A stretch of DNA of 64,000 bases from CAKAHY01 sp963522175 (lineage in GTDB: Bacteria; Bacillota; Clostridia; Lachnospirales; Lachnospiraceae). Location of the stretch: the NCBI GenBank assembly GCA_963522175.1, contig CAUQXC010000004.1:1-64000 (forward strand). Direction: 5' to 3'. Below the pieces are notes generated by a model. The model saw only the letters and a list, made by a program, of their open reading frames with translations. It did not search any database and was not told where the DNA came from. Below are positions 24,570 through 33,672 of this stretch, one piece after another (position 1 is the stretch's first letter; every line of letters begins with the position of its first letter). Both the position numbers and the translations under genes were made by a program.

Positions 24570-25973
24570 GTGATTCATCAATACATTAACAATGGCTACT
24601 ATATAGTTCTTGACGTAAGCTCCGGCTCGGTTCATGTTACCGACGAAGTTTTATATGATGCCATTGCAACGGCAGAACCCCTTATAGGCGAGATAGAAAG
24701 CCCTATAGAAATAAGCAGTGAGATTAAGAAGAAGATAGAGGAAGAGCTTTTAAAAAAAGGCCATAACATAGATCAGATAAAAGAGTGTATAGAAGACATG
24801 CAGGAGCTCATCAATATGGAGGAGCTTTTTACAAAGGATACTTATGAAAACTATGTGAGGGATTTCAAAGCCAGAAAAACCGTTGTTAAGGCGCTGTGCC
24901 TGCATATAGCTCATGACTGCAATCTGGCATGCAAGTATTGCTTTGCAGAAGAAGGCGAGTACCACGGAAGACGTGCCCTCATGAGTTATGAAGTGGGGAA
25001 AAAGGCTATAGACTTTCTTTTGACTCATTCGGGGAACAGAAGAAACCTTGAAGTCGACTTTTTCGGCGGTGAGCCGCTCATGAACTGGAATGTGGTAAAG
25101 CAGATAGTTGAGTACGGAAGAAGCAAGGAAAAAGAATTTGATAAAAATTTCAGATTTACCCTTACTACAAACGGAGTGCTCTTAAATGACGAGATTATGG
25201 ATTTCGCAAATAAAGAGATGAGTAATGTCGTGCTTTCACTCGACGGACGTAAGGAAGTAAATGACTGCATGAGACCTACAAGGGGAGGAAAGGGCAGTTA
25301 TGATATGATAGTCCCGAAGTTTAAAAAATTTGCGGAGCAAAGAGAAGGCAAAAAGGACTATTACATAAGAGGAACCTTTACAAGAAATAATTTGGAATTT
25401 TCAAAGGATGTGCTTCATTTTGCGGATCTGGGCTTTAAACAGACCTCGGTAGAGCCCGTTGTAGGTGAGGAGTTCGAAAGCTATGCCATAAAAGAGGAGG
25501 ATATTCCTTTAATAAAGGAAGAATACGATAAGCTTGCAAAAGAATATATCAAGAGAAAAAAAGAGGGAAGAGGCTTTAACTTTTTCCACTTTAACATAGA
25601 TTTAAAGCAAGGTCCCTGTGTTGCCAAAAGACTTTCGGGCTGCGGAGCGGGAACCGAGTACCTGGCGGTTACGCCTTGGGGCGATTTTTATCCTTGCCAT
25701 CAATTTGTCGGTAAGGAAGAATATCTTTTGGGAAATGTGGATACCGGCATAACAAAAGATGAGATCTGTGACGAATTTAAACTTTGCAATGTCTACGCAA
25801 AACCTAAGTGTAGGGATTGTTTTGCACGTTTTTACTGCAGCGGAGGCTGTGCGGCTAATTCATATAACTTCCATAAGGACATAACGAGCACTTATGATAT
25901 CGGTTGCGAGCTTCAGAAAAAACGTATAGAATGTGCGATTATGATAAAAGCAGCCATGGCTGATGAAGATTAA
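24570..25973 (+). CDS. scfB: SCIFF radical SAM maturase (thioether-forming)
   Basis: 467 aa from GTG 24570, after AAGAGGA. The N-terminal 100 residues contain the peptide-recognition region. The radical SAM cluster motif CX3CX2C is at Cys117, Cys121, Cys124 (HDCNLACKYCFAEEG), with the GGEP motif FFGGEPLMNW near 165. The C-terminal SPASM region holds extra Cys for auxiliary iron-sulfur clusters (GCGAGTEY, PCHQF, PKCRDCFARFYCSGGCAAN). It forms the thioether bridge in ScfA. It ends 12 nt before secDF, so it is probably cotranscribed with the export genes. Confidence 0.96.
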   Translation: MIHQYINNGYYIVLDVSSGSVHVTDEVLYDAIATAEPLIGEIESPIEISSEIKKKIEEELLKKGHNIDQIKECIEDMQELINMEELFTKDTYENYVRDFKARKTVVKALCLHIAHDCNLACKYCFAEEGEYHGRRALMSYEVGKKAIDFLLTHSGNRRNLEVDFFGGEPLMNWNVVKQIVEYGRSKEKEFDKNFRFTLTTNGVLLNDEIMDFANKEMSNVVLSLDGRKEVNDCMRPTRGGKGSYDMIVPKFKKFAEQREGKKDYYIRGTFTRNNLEFSKDVLHFADLGFKQTSVEPVVGEEFESYAIKEEDIPLIKEEYDKLAKEYIKRKKEGRGFNFFHFNIDLKQGPCVAKRLSGCGAGTEYLAVTPWGDFYPCHQFVGKEEYLLGNVDTGITKDEICDEFKLCNVYAKPKCRDCFARFYCSGGCAANSYNFHKDITSTYDIGCELQKKRIECAIMIKAAMADED

Positions 25974-25985
25974 AGGAGAAAAGGT

Positions 25986-28151
25986 ATGAAAAATGAAAAA
26001 ACCATAGGTTTTTTGAAAGTGCTTGTAGCCGTGCTGGCATTTGTAGGCTTTGCGTATTTAGGCTATAAAAGTATCAATGAAGTAAAATTGGGCTTGGATC
26101 TTGCCGGCGGTGTAAGTATAACTTATCAGGCTGTTGAGGAAAATCCTTCCGCAGAGCAAATGTCCGACACCATATATAAGCTGCAACAAAGAGTACAGAG
26201 CTACTCTACCGAGGCGGAGGTTTACAAAGAAGGAAATAATCGTATAAATATCGACATTCCGGGTGTAAGCGATGCAAACTCCATACTTGAAGCTTTGGGT
26301 AAGCCGGGTTCTTTGATTTTTGTCGATATGAACGGTACTGTTTTGCTTAACGGAAATCAGGTTAAGGCGGCAAAAGCCGGAATTACTCAGGACAAAAGCA
26401 GCGGAAACAATAATTACATAGTAGAACTTACCTTTACGGAAGAAGGTGCACAGGCTTTTGCGACTGCAACGGCGGCAAATGTCGGAAAGCAGATTGCGAT
26501 AGTTTATGACGGAAGGGTTATATCATCCCCTCTTGTAAAGCAGGCTATTACAGGCGGACAGGCTTATATTGACGGTATGGAAAGCTATGAGATTGCTGAA
26601 AATCTGGCTTCCTTTATACGTATAGGTTCTCTTTCTCTTGAGCTTCAGGAGCTCAGAAGTAATGTGGTGGGAGCAAAGCTCGGTCAGGAAGCCATATCTA
26701 CAAGCTTACTTGCGGGACTTATAGGCTTTATCGTGCTTGCGCTCTTCATGGTGGCTGTATACAGACTTCCGGGTCTTGCAAGCGTTATCGCCCTCGGAAT
26801 TTATGTGGCTCTGACAGCTTGTCTTTTGGAGGCGTTCAGCAGCGAGATAACTCTTACCTTACCGGGTATAGCCGGAATTTTGCTTTCGGTCGGTATGGCT
26901 GTGGACGCAAATGTTATTATATTTACGAGAATAAAAGAAGAGATAGGTAGCGGCAAGAGTGTTACAAATGCGGTTAAACTCGGCTTTAATAAAGCTTTGT
27001 CGGCTATCCTTGACGGAAACATAACCACACTTATAGCGGCTGCGGTTTTGTACTTTAAGGGTTCGGGTACGGTAAAGGGCTTTGCTTCAACACTCGCACT
27101 CGGTATTGTACTTTCAATGTTTACAGCTTTGTTTGTAACAAGATTTATCATAGATGCTTTCACAGCTATAGGACTTACAAACCCTAAGCTTTACGGAAGC
27201 AAGGTAAATAAAGGAACAATCAATTTCCTTTCAAAAAGAAATATTTGTTTTATAGCTTCTCTTGCCGTAATTTTAATCGGATTTGTCGGAATGGGAGTTA
27301 ACAAGGCGCGAGTAGGAGATTTGTTCAACTACGGCATAGACTTTAAAGGCGGTACCTTAACCAATGTTACCTTTAACGAGGATATGAGTCTTGAGGACCT
27401 TTCAAGCAAAGTAAAGCCTGTTGTAGACGGTATAACCGGAGATGCGGGAACACAGACCACGAAGGTAAAAGGAACCAACGAGGTTATTATAAAAACACGT
27501 TCTCTTAATAAAGACGAAAGAGAAAGCTTAAATAAGGCGCTTGTCGATAATTTCGGAGTGGATGAGCAGAAGATAACGGCGGAAAGTATTTCGGCAACCG
27601 TAAGCAGTGAGATGAAAAGCGATGCCGTTTTTGCCACACTTTTAGCTACAGTACTTATGCTTTTGTATATCTGGTTCAGATTTAAGGATATCAGATTTGC
27701 AGCTTCTTCGGTAATTGCTTTGGTTCATGACGTTTTAGTAGTTGCAGCGCTGTATGCTCTTTTGAAGTGGAGTGTAGGTTCAACCTTCATAGCGTGTATG
27801 CTTACGATAGTAGGATATTCAATAAATGCGACCATAGTTATCTTTGACAGAATAAGAGAAAATATGGGAATTTACGGTAACAGAATTTCAAAGGAAGAGC
27901 TTGTTAACTTAAGTGTTACGGAGACACTTACGAGAAGCGTAAACTCAAGCCTTACAACCTTTATCATGGTTCTCGTATTGTATATAGTCGGTGTATCTTC
28001 GATAAGAGAGTTTGCTTTACCTCTCATGGCGGGTATAGTCGTGGGTACATACTCATCGGTTTGCCTTGCGGGAGCAATGTGGTATGTGCTTACAGGCTTA
28101 AAGTTGAAAAATACGGGTAGCGAAAAGAGTTCAAAGAGCAAAAAGAATTAA
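25986..28151 (+). CDS. secDF: SecD-SecF fusion, accessory protein translocase subunit
   Basis: 721 aa with twelve predicted spans. The SecD half starts with an N-terminal span and LGLDLAGGVSITYQ, the P1 domain, then AGIAGILLSVGMAVDANVII-type segments. The SecF half begins near residue 420 with its span and GIDFKGGTLTNV, and ends with TIVGYSINATIVIFDRIREN. The fused form is common in Firmicutes. It uses the proton gradient to pull secreted proteins out of SecYEG. Runs with tgt and yajC, as in many bacteria. Confidence 0.96.
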   Translation: MKNEKTIGFLKVLVAVLAFVGFAYLGYKSINEVKLGLDLAGGVSITYQAVEENPSAEQMSDTIYKLQQRVQSYSTEAEVYKEGNNRINIDIPGVSDANSILEALGKPGSLIFVDMNGTVLLNGNQVKAAKAGITQDKSSGNNNYIVELTFTEEGAQAFATATAANVGKQIAIVYDGRVISSPLVKQAITGGQAYIDGMESYEIAENLASFIRIGSLSLELQELRSNVVGAKLGQEAISTSLLAGLIGFIVLALFMVAVYRLPGLASVIALGIYVALTACLLEAFSSEITLTLPGIAGILLSVGMAVDANVIIFTRIKEEIGSGKSVTNAVKLGFNKALSAILDGNITTLIAAAVLYFKGSGTVKGFASTLALGIVLSMFTALFVTRFIIDAFTAIGLTNPKLYGSKVNKGTINFLSKRNICFIASLAVILIGFVGMGVNKARVGDLFNYGIDFKGGTLTNVTFNEDMSLEDLSSKVKPVVDGITGDAGTQTTKVKGTNEVIIKTRSLNKDERESLNKALVDNFGVDEQKITAESISATVSSEMKSDAVFATLLATVLMLLYIWFRFKDIRFAASSVIALVHDVLVVAALYALLKWSVGSTFIACMLTIVGYSINATIVIFDRIRENMGIYGNRISKEELVNLSVTETLTRSVNSSLTTFIMVLVLYIVGVSSIREFALPLMAGIVVGTYSSVCLAGAMWYVLTGLKLKNTGSEKSSKSKKN

Positions 28152-28167
28152 GTGATATGGTGGAATA

Positions 28168-29304
28168 ATGAGTTATAAAATTGTGGCTACGGACGGCATG
28201 GCAAAGTCCGCAAGCTTTGAAACCGTGCATGGAGTGATAGAAACTCCCGTTTTCATGAATGTAGGAACGGTTGCGGCGATAAAAGGCGCAGTATCTACGG
28301 ATGATCTGAGAGAGATAGGAACTTCGGTGGAGCTTTCAAATACTTATCACCTTCATGTGAGGACAGGGGATAAGCTTATAAAGGAGTTCGGCGGTTTACA
28401 TAAGTTTATGAACTGGGATAGACCAATACTTACCGATTCGGGCGGTTTTCAAGTGTTTTCTTTGGCAAAGCTCAGAAAGATAAAAGAAGAGGGCGTAAGT
28501 TTTAATTCTCATATAGACGGAAGGAAAATCTTCATGGGACCGGAGGAGAGTATGCAAATTCAGTCAAACCTCGCTTCGACCATAGCTATGGCATTTGATG
28601 AATGCCCTCCGGCTCTTGCCGAAAGAGAATATATAAAAAATTCCGTAGACAGAACCACAAGATGGTTACAAAGATGTAAAACGGAGATGAAGAGACTGAA
28701 TCTTTTAAAGGATACCATAAACAAAAACCAGCTTTTATTCGGAATAAATCAAGGCGGTATTTTTAATGATATAAGAATTGAGCATGCAAAAATCATAAGC
28801 GATATGGATTTGGACGGCTATGCCGTGGGAGGACTTGCAGTAGGCGAGACCCATGAGCAGATGTACGAGATACTTGAAAATGTTGTTCCTCACCTTCCGA
28901 GAGATAAGGCGACTTATCTTATGGGAGTGGGAACACCGGCTAATATCCTTGAAGCGGTTGAAAGAGGAGTCGATTTCTTTGACTGCGTGTATCCGAGCAG
29001 GAACGGCAGACACGGACATGTATATACAAACTTCGGAAAACTCAATTTATTTAATAAAAAATATGAGCTTGATGCAAGACCTATAGAGGAGGGTTGCTCC
29101 TGTCCGACCTGCAGATCATATTCCAGAGCTTATATAAGACATCTTTTAAAAGCGGGAGAAATGCTCGGTATGAGACTTTGCGTCTTGCATAATCTTTATT
29201 TTTATAATACAATGATGAGCGAGATTAGAGTTGCGATAAGGAGCGGAAACTTTTCCGAATATAAGAAAAATAAATTGGCGGGAATGACCGCCAAAGGCGT
29301 TTAG
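28168..29304 (+). CDS. tgt: Queuine tRNA-ribosyltransferase
   Basis: 378 aa. TIM-barrel enzyme that exchanges guanine-34 for preQ1 in tRNAs with GUN anticodons. Seen: the substrate Asp in LTDSGGFQVFSL, the nucleophile Asp in FFDCVYPSRNGRHG, and the zinc site CSCPTCRSYSRAY plus a later His. The tRNA-Asn and tRNA-Asp genes at the window start have GTT and GTC anticodons, its targets. Between secDF and yajC, the classic order reversed in part from the Gram-negative one. Confidence 0.96.
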   Translation: MSYKIVATDGMAKSASFETVHGVIETPVFMNVGTVAAIKGAVSTDDLREIGTSVELSNTYHLHVRTGDKLIKEFGGLHKFMNWDRPILTDSGGFQVFSLAKLRKIKEEGVSFNSHIDGRKIFMGPEESMQIQSNLASTIAMAFDECPPALAEREYIKNSVDRTTRWLQRCKTEMKRLNLLKDTINKNQLLFGINQGGIFNDIRIEHAKIISDMDLDGYAVGGLAVGETHEQMYEILENVVPHLPRDKATYLMGVGTPANILEAVERGVDFFDCVYPSRNGRHGHVYTNFGKLNLFNKKYELDARPIEEGCSCPTCRSYSRAYIRHLLKAGEMLGMRLCVLHNLYFYNTMMSEIRVAIRSGNFSEYKKNKLAGMTAKGV

Positions 29305-29317
29305 GAGGACTTAAAAC

Positions 29318-29611
29318 ATGTTGGCTACAGGAGGATTACAAGGCGGCGGTTTGTTGCTTATTTATGTAGTGGCTTTCGGTGCTATGCTTTACTTTATGGT
29401 GTACAGACCGAATCAAAAAGAGAAGAAAAGAGTTGAAGACCTTATGTCAAGCTTGGCAATAGGTGATTATGTACTCACCGCTTCGGGCTTTTACGGAGTG
29501 ATAATAGAAATGACCGCAGATATGGTTATTGTTGAATTCGGTAACAATAAAAACTGCAGAATCCCTATGAAAAAGACTGCGGTTGTTGAAGTGGAGAAAC
29601 CTGAAAAATAA
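29318..29611 (+). CDS. yajC: Preprotein translocase subunit YajC
   Basis: 97 aa. One N-terminal span (GGGLLLIYVVAFGAMLYFMV), then YRPNQKEKKR and a small cytoplasmic beta domain (LAIGDYVLTASGFYGVI). It works with SecDF. The SD AGGAGG precedes the ATG. A strong terminator follows. Confidence 0.95.
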   Translation: MLATGGLQGGGLLLIYVVAFGAMLYFMVYRPNQKEKKRVEDLMSSLAIGDYVLTASGFYGVIIEMTADMVIVEFGNNKNCRIPMKKTAVVEVEKPEK

Positions 29612-29647
29612 GGAAATACCCGATAGGCGGTGTTTGCACGAGTTTAT

Positions 29648-29679
29648 AAAAAGCGTAAACGTAAAAGTTTACGCTTTTT
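29648..29679 (+). terminator. Intrinsic terminator after yajC
   Basis: A 13-bp perfect stem, AAAAAGCGTAAAC (29648-29660) with GTTTACGCTTTTT (29667-29679), loop GTAAAA. Confidence 0.93.
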
Positions 29680-29721
29680 GGTCTATGAGAGCAATCGGAA
29701 AATTGTTTCCGGAAAGGTGAC

Positions 29722-32175
29722 ATGAAGAGAAAAAAATTATTAATATTACTATCAGTTATCATTGTATTGGCGGTAATATCGTTTATTGCCTATTTTAAAT
29801 TTTTTAAAGGCAGATTTGAAGACAAGGATATGAGCTTTGAAACCTCTCAAAGCTCTACCCTTCCCATAATCAGAGCAAAAATTGACAATAAAGAAATTAA
29901 TGCCATGTATCCCTACAGGAACAAGGTCTCGGATAACGTTACAAACGAAACTTTAAATGTTTTGCCGGCGGACGGACAGTTTAAGTTCGAGGTGAAAAAT
30001 AACAAAAAAACCGTGAAAAGTATGAGTTACGAGATAAGGAATATGGCGGGAGAGCTTATAGACAGTAAGGTTTTAGAAGAAATAAAGGATAAAACCGGAG
30101 ACTTTGAAGTTTTGTTGCCTATTCAAAGTCAGGTGCTTCAAGGCAATGAATATAATCTGAAGCTCAGGCTTGACATTGAGAAAGAAGACGATGAGATTTT
30201 GGCGGAGACAAAAGAAGACGAACAAAAAAGTACGGAAAGCTTATACTATTATTCAAGAGTACGTGCCTTTGACAGTGATCTGTTTTTGCAGATGATAAAT
30301 CTTGCGGATGATTTCTCAATAAGAAATTTCGACTATGATGCGGCGAGGGAAAATACAACGTATCTTGAAACTGACGGCAGTATAAGCGCACCAATGTTGT
30401 GTGACATAAGTTTAAAGAGCAGCTTCGATATGCTTACATACAACGCCCTCAAAATAAAGCCGCTGGAGCAAAGAGATATAAGACTTGTAAGCTATGACGG
30501 CAATGTGGGAGAGGTTCACATAATCAGCTATGCAAGAAGAAAGAACGATTTGGAAGAAGAGCTTTATGAAATTGAAGAAAGCTTCATTTTCAGGAAGGGT
30601 GAAGAAAGGCTTTATATGCTGGACTATCACAGAGGAATGAAGGAAATTTTTAACGGAGAAAAGCATAATTTTACCGGAACAAGGCTATCTTTGGGAATAA
30701 CAAGTGATAAGGATATTTCTTCTATAATCAGCGAAGATAAAAAAAATGTGGTTTTTATATCGGCAAAGGATTTATTTATATTCGACAACAAAGAAAATAT
30801 ACTCAGAAAAATATTTTCGGCAAGAGATATGAGCAGTATAAGCTCCACTCATTTGAAGTATGATGTTAAAATACTGTCCATAACTAATGAAAAATTGAAT
30901 TTTTTGGTGTACGGATATATAAACTCGGGTAAATATGAGGGACGTTTGGGGAGTCTTATCTACGAATATGATATCGCAAGCCAAAAGCTTAAAAATCTCG
31001 CCTTCATAGAAGATTTTTCAAGCTATGACGAATTGAAGGCTGATACGCAAAGATTGGCTTACCTTAACAAAAATAATGTGTTTTACATGAAAAAGGCAAG
31101 AAGTGTATACTCTATAGATTTGAACAATAATGCGACAAAGGTTGAGATTGCGATAGTTGAGGATAAAAGTTTTACCGCAAGTGAGAGTGGGCAATTCATT
31201 GCCTATAAAGATGCTTCGGGTAAGCTTTATTACAGAAACCTTGAGAGCGGTGAGAGCAAAACCGTGGAGCCCGCAGAAAATGAGAGGATTTTGATAGAAG
31301 GTTTTGTGGATTCGGACCTGGTTGTCGGGATAAGTAAACCTGATGAAGATTATAGTATACACGGTCAGACGCATGAGGCGAAGCTGAGAGAGATAAGAAT
31401 ACTCAATAAAGACCTTGAATTGCTTAAAAACTATATAAGTCCGGATAAGTATTTATCGGATGTACTTGTTGAAAGCGACATAATAAAGTTCAACATATAT
31501 ACAAAAGACGGCAACGGGGCGTATAAACTCGAAACCGGTGACAGTATAGTTTCAAGTACCGGCAAGGAGAGAAAAGACGGAGTCGGGTATTATGCGAGTG
31601 AAACAAAAACAAGAGTGTATTATATACAAACCCCGAAAAACTTTGCGGTGAATAAAACCAAGGTAACGGGTATTAAAAAGTTTAATATGCTTGACAACAC
31701 CGAGTATAGTCCGGTGGAGAACAACAGAAGCAGCGAATACCTGGTGTTTGCAAACGGCTCCTATATGTGCAGTTATACCAATATAAGTGAAGCCGTTAAA
31801 AAAGCATATGAAAATATGGGTTCCGTACTTTATAACGGAAGGATAGTCTATTTCAGAGCCGCCACTTTGATGGCACACAGCGGAGAAATAGATAAAAATG
31901 AAGTAAGAGAATATATTGAAGCGAGGGAAAACGGCAGTATACTGAGTCTTTTCGGCATAGAATTGAATCAGGCTTTATATTATGTTTCAAAAGGCTTCAA
32001 GGTTTTAACCTATAACAGCAGCGGAGAGGCTCTTATCATATATGCTTATGACAGATACAATATAAGTGTTTATGATGTGGCAAGTGAAAGGACATATAAG
32101 ATAGGAAGGGGAGATGCAACAGCGGATTTCCTGCTTTCCTACAACGACTTCTCAACAATATTAAAATTTAATTAG
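29722..32175 (+). CDS. Membrane-anchored extracellular protein of unknown function
   Basis: 817 aa. Lys/Arg start and one N-terminal span (LLILLSVIIVLAVISFIAYF), then a long extracytoplasmic part with no recognised domain. An early beta domain (about 50-160) is followed by repeated strands of the type FISAKDLFIFDNKENIL, FLVYGYINSGKY and VYYIQTP, suggesting a beta-propeller, with a helical C-terminal part. No catalytic motif, Cys-rich region or sortase signal is seen. The SD GGAAAGGTG precedes the ATG. Located between the Sec accessory genes and murA, it might belong to envelope building, but no function can be assigned. Confidence 0.72.
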   Translation: MKRKKLLILLSVIIVLAVISFIAYFKFFKGRFEDKDMSFETSQSSTLPIIRAKIDNKEINAMYPYRNKVSDNVTNETLNVLPADGQFKFEVKNNKKTVKSMSYEIRNMAGELIDSKVLEEIKDKTGDFEVLLPIQSQVLQGNEYNLKLRLDIEKEDDEILAETKEDEQKSTESLYYYSRVRAFDSDLFLQMINLADDFSIRNFDYDAARENTTYLETDGSISAPMLCDISLKSSFDMLTYNALKIKPLEQRDIRLVSYDGNVGEVHIISYARRKNDLEEELYEIEESFIFRKGEERLYMLDYHRGMKEIFNGEKHNFTGTRLSLGITSDKDISSIISEDKKNVVFISAKDLFIFDNKENILRKIFSARDMSSISSTHLKYDVKILSITNEKLNFLVYGYINSGKYEGRLGSLIYEYDIASQKLKNLAFIEDFSSYDELKADTQRLAYLNKNNVFYMKKARSVYSIDLNNNATKVEIAIVEDKSFTASESGQFIAYKDASGKLYYRNLESGESKTVEPAENERILIEGFVDSDLVVGISKPDEDYSIHGQTHEAKLREIRILNKDLELLKNYISPDKYLSDVLVESDIIKFNIYTKDGNGAYKLETGDSIVSSTGKERKDGVGYYASETKTRVYYIQTPKNFAVNKTKVTGIKKFNMLDNTEYSPVENNRSSEYLVFANGSYMCSYTNISEAVKKAYENMGSVLYNGRIVYFRAATLMAHSGEIDKNEVREYIEARENGSILSLFGIELNQALYYVSKGFKVLTYNSSGEALIIYAYDRYNISVYDVASERTYKIGRGDATADFLLSYNDFSTILKFN

Positions 32176-32192
32176 ATATTTTCTTAATAATA

Positions 32193-32201
32193 TGCTACAC
32201 T
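32193..32201 (+). promoter_or_regulatory. Extended -10 promoter of murA
   Basis: TGCTACACT forms an extended -10 (TACACT at 32196-32201) 46 nt before the murA ATG. A weak -35 (TTAGAT) lies 18 nt upstream. Confidence 0.5.
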
Positions 32202-32247
32202 ATAGGGACGAACAGATTAGTATACACTTTTATGTAAGAGGTAGGAG

Positions 32248-33540
32248 ATGGATCAATATATTATGAGGGGCGGAAATCCGCTGGCAGGCGAGGTTTTTAT
32301 CAGCGGTGCTAAAAATGCCGCTTTGGGAATTATAGCTGCGGCTGTGATGACGGATGAGGATGTTATACTTGAGAATCTGCCCGATGTTAATGATATAAAT
32401 GTTATGCTTGAAGCAATAAAAGCTATAGGTGCCAAGGTTGAAAAGCTTGACGGAAACACTGTAAAGATAAATTCCAAAGATTTAACCGATGTTGAAATAG
32501 ACGATGAATTTATAAGAAAAATAAGGGCTTCATATTATTTTATCGGAGCCCTGCTGGGAAAATACAAAAGTGCCTGTGTTCCTCAGCCGGGTGGCTGTGC
32601 TATAGGTGCAAGAGCAATAGATCAGCATTTGAAGGGCTTCAGAGCTCTGGGAGCAAACATAGATTTGGATGGCGGCTTTATAAAGGCGCATGCCATAGAT
32701 CTTGTGGGTTGCCATATCTATCTTGACGTTGTAAGCGTGGGAGCTACGATAAACATTATGATGGCTGCCTGTTTGGCTGAAGGGAAAACTATAATAGAAA
32801 ATGTGGCAAAAGAGCCGCATATCGTTGATGTAGCTAACTTCTTAAACAGTATGGGCGCAAACATAAAAGGTGCGGGAACCGATGTTATCAGAATAGAAGG
32901 TGTAAAGAAGCTTCACGGTTCGGAATACAGTATAATTCCCGACCAGATAGAGGCGGGAACCTTTATGTGTGCGGCTGCCATTACAAAGGGTGATATTACG
33001 GTAAGAAACATCATTCCCAAACATATGGAGGCTATTTCCGCAAAGCTTATAGAGATGGGGTGCGAAATCACTGAATTTGATGATGCCATAAGGGTTGTCG
33101 GAAAGGACAATCAGCGTGCAACGAACATAAAGACCTTACCGTATCCGGGCTTTCCTACCGATATGCAGGCACAGATGACTACGGCTCTTGCTCTTGCAAG
33201 CGGTACGAGTATAGTTGTGGAAAGTATATTTGAGAGCCGATTCAAGTATGTGGATGAGCTTGCAAGAATGGGTGCGAATATAAAGGTTGAAGGCAATGTT
33301 GCCGTTGTAAGCGGAGTAAAGAGCTTTGGAGGCGCAAGTGTAAAGGCTCCCGACTTAAGAGCGGGTGCCGCTCTTGTCATGGCGGGACTTGCGGCGGAGG
33401 GAGTAACCGTTGTGGATGATATAAAATATATACAAAGAGGTTACGAGAATTTTGATGAAAAACTCAGAAAACTGGGAGCTGACATACAGCTCGTTTCCAA
33501 TGAGAAGGACATCAGAAAGTTCAATATGAAAGTAAGCTAG
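32248..33540 (+). CDS. murA: UDP-N-acetylglucosamine 1-carboxyvinyltransferase
   Basis: 430 aa, full length. First committed enzyme of peptidoglycan synthesis: adds enolpyruvate from PEP to UDP-GlcNAc. Active-site Cys117 in PQPGGCAIG, the target of fosfomycin; Lys22-Asn23 in GAKNAALG. The SD TAGGAG precedes the ATG. Many Firmicutes have two murA copies; which one this is cannot be told here. Confidence 0.96.
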   Translation: MDQYIMRGGNPLAGEVFISGAKNAALGIIAAAVMTDEDVILENLPDVNDINVMLEAIKAIGAKVEKLDGNTVKINSKDLTDVEIDDEFIRKIRASYYFIGALLGKYKSACVPQPGGCAIGARAIDQHLKGFRALGANIDLDGGFIKAHAIDLVGCHIYLDVVSVGATINIMMAACLAEGKTIIENVAKEPHIVDVANFLNSMGANIKGAGTDVIRIEGVKKLHGSEYSIIPDQIEAGTFMCAAAITKGDITVRNIIPKHMEAISAKLIEMGCEITEFDDAIRVVGKDNQRATNIKTLPYPGFPTDMQAQMTTALALASGTSIVVESIFESRFKYVDELARMGANIKVEGNVAVVSGVKSFGGASVKAPDLRAGAALVMAGLAAEGVTVVDDIKYIQRGYENFDEKLRKLGADIQLVSNEKDIRKFNMKVS

Positions 33541-33561
33541 TCGGACTTTCTTATACTTTCT

Positions 33562-33591
33562 TGCATAAAAAGATTGATTTATGCATAAAAA
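33562..33591. promoter_or_regulatory. Inverted and direct repeat upstream of the amino-acid importer
   Basis: TGCATAAA (33562-33569) and TTTATGCA (33578-33585) form an 8-bp inverted repeat, and TGCATAAAAA recurs directly at 33562-33571 and 33582-33591. It precedes a TATACT -10 at 33600-33605. This is a possible operator, resembling arginine-box-like half sites, for the importer. Confidence 0.45.
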
Positions 33592-33612
33592 TTGTTTATT
33601 ATACTTAAAACG

Positions 33613-33646
33613 AAGGACGGTCTTTCAAAGGTGAGAGACTGTCCTT
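33613..33646 (+). promoter_or_regulatory. Strong leader hairpin before the amino-acid importer
   Basis: A 14-bp stem: 33613-33626 pairs with 33633-33646 (core AAGGAC/GTCCTT) around loop AAAGGT, just after the -10 and 26 nt before the ATG. There is no T run, so it is more likely mRNA stabilisation or a regulatory leader than a terminator. Confidence 0.55.
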
Positions 33647-33672
33647 GATGTTTAATGAATAAGGAGATTATT

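Noticed and set aside
29612..29721. A small gene between yajC and the 817-aa protein
   Set aside because: The gap holds only the terminator and an SD; no ORF with an SD is seen.
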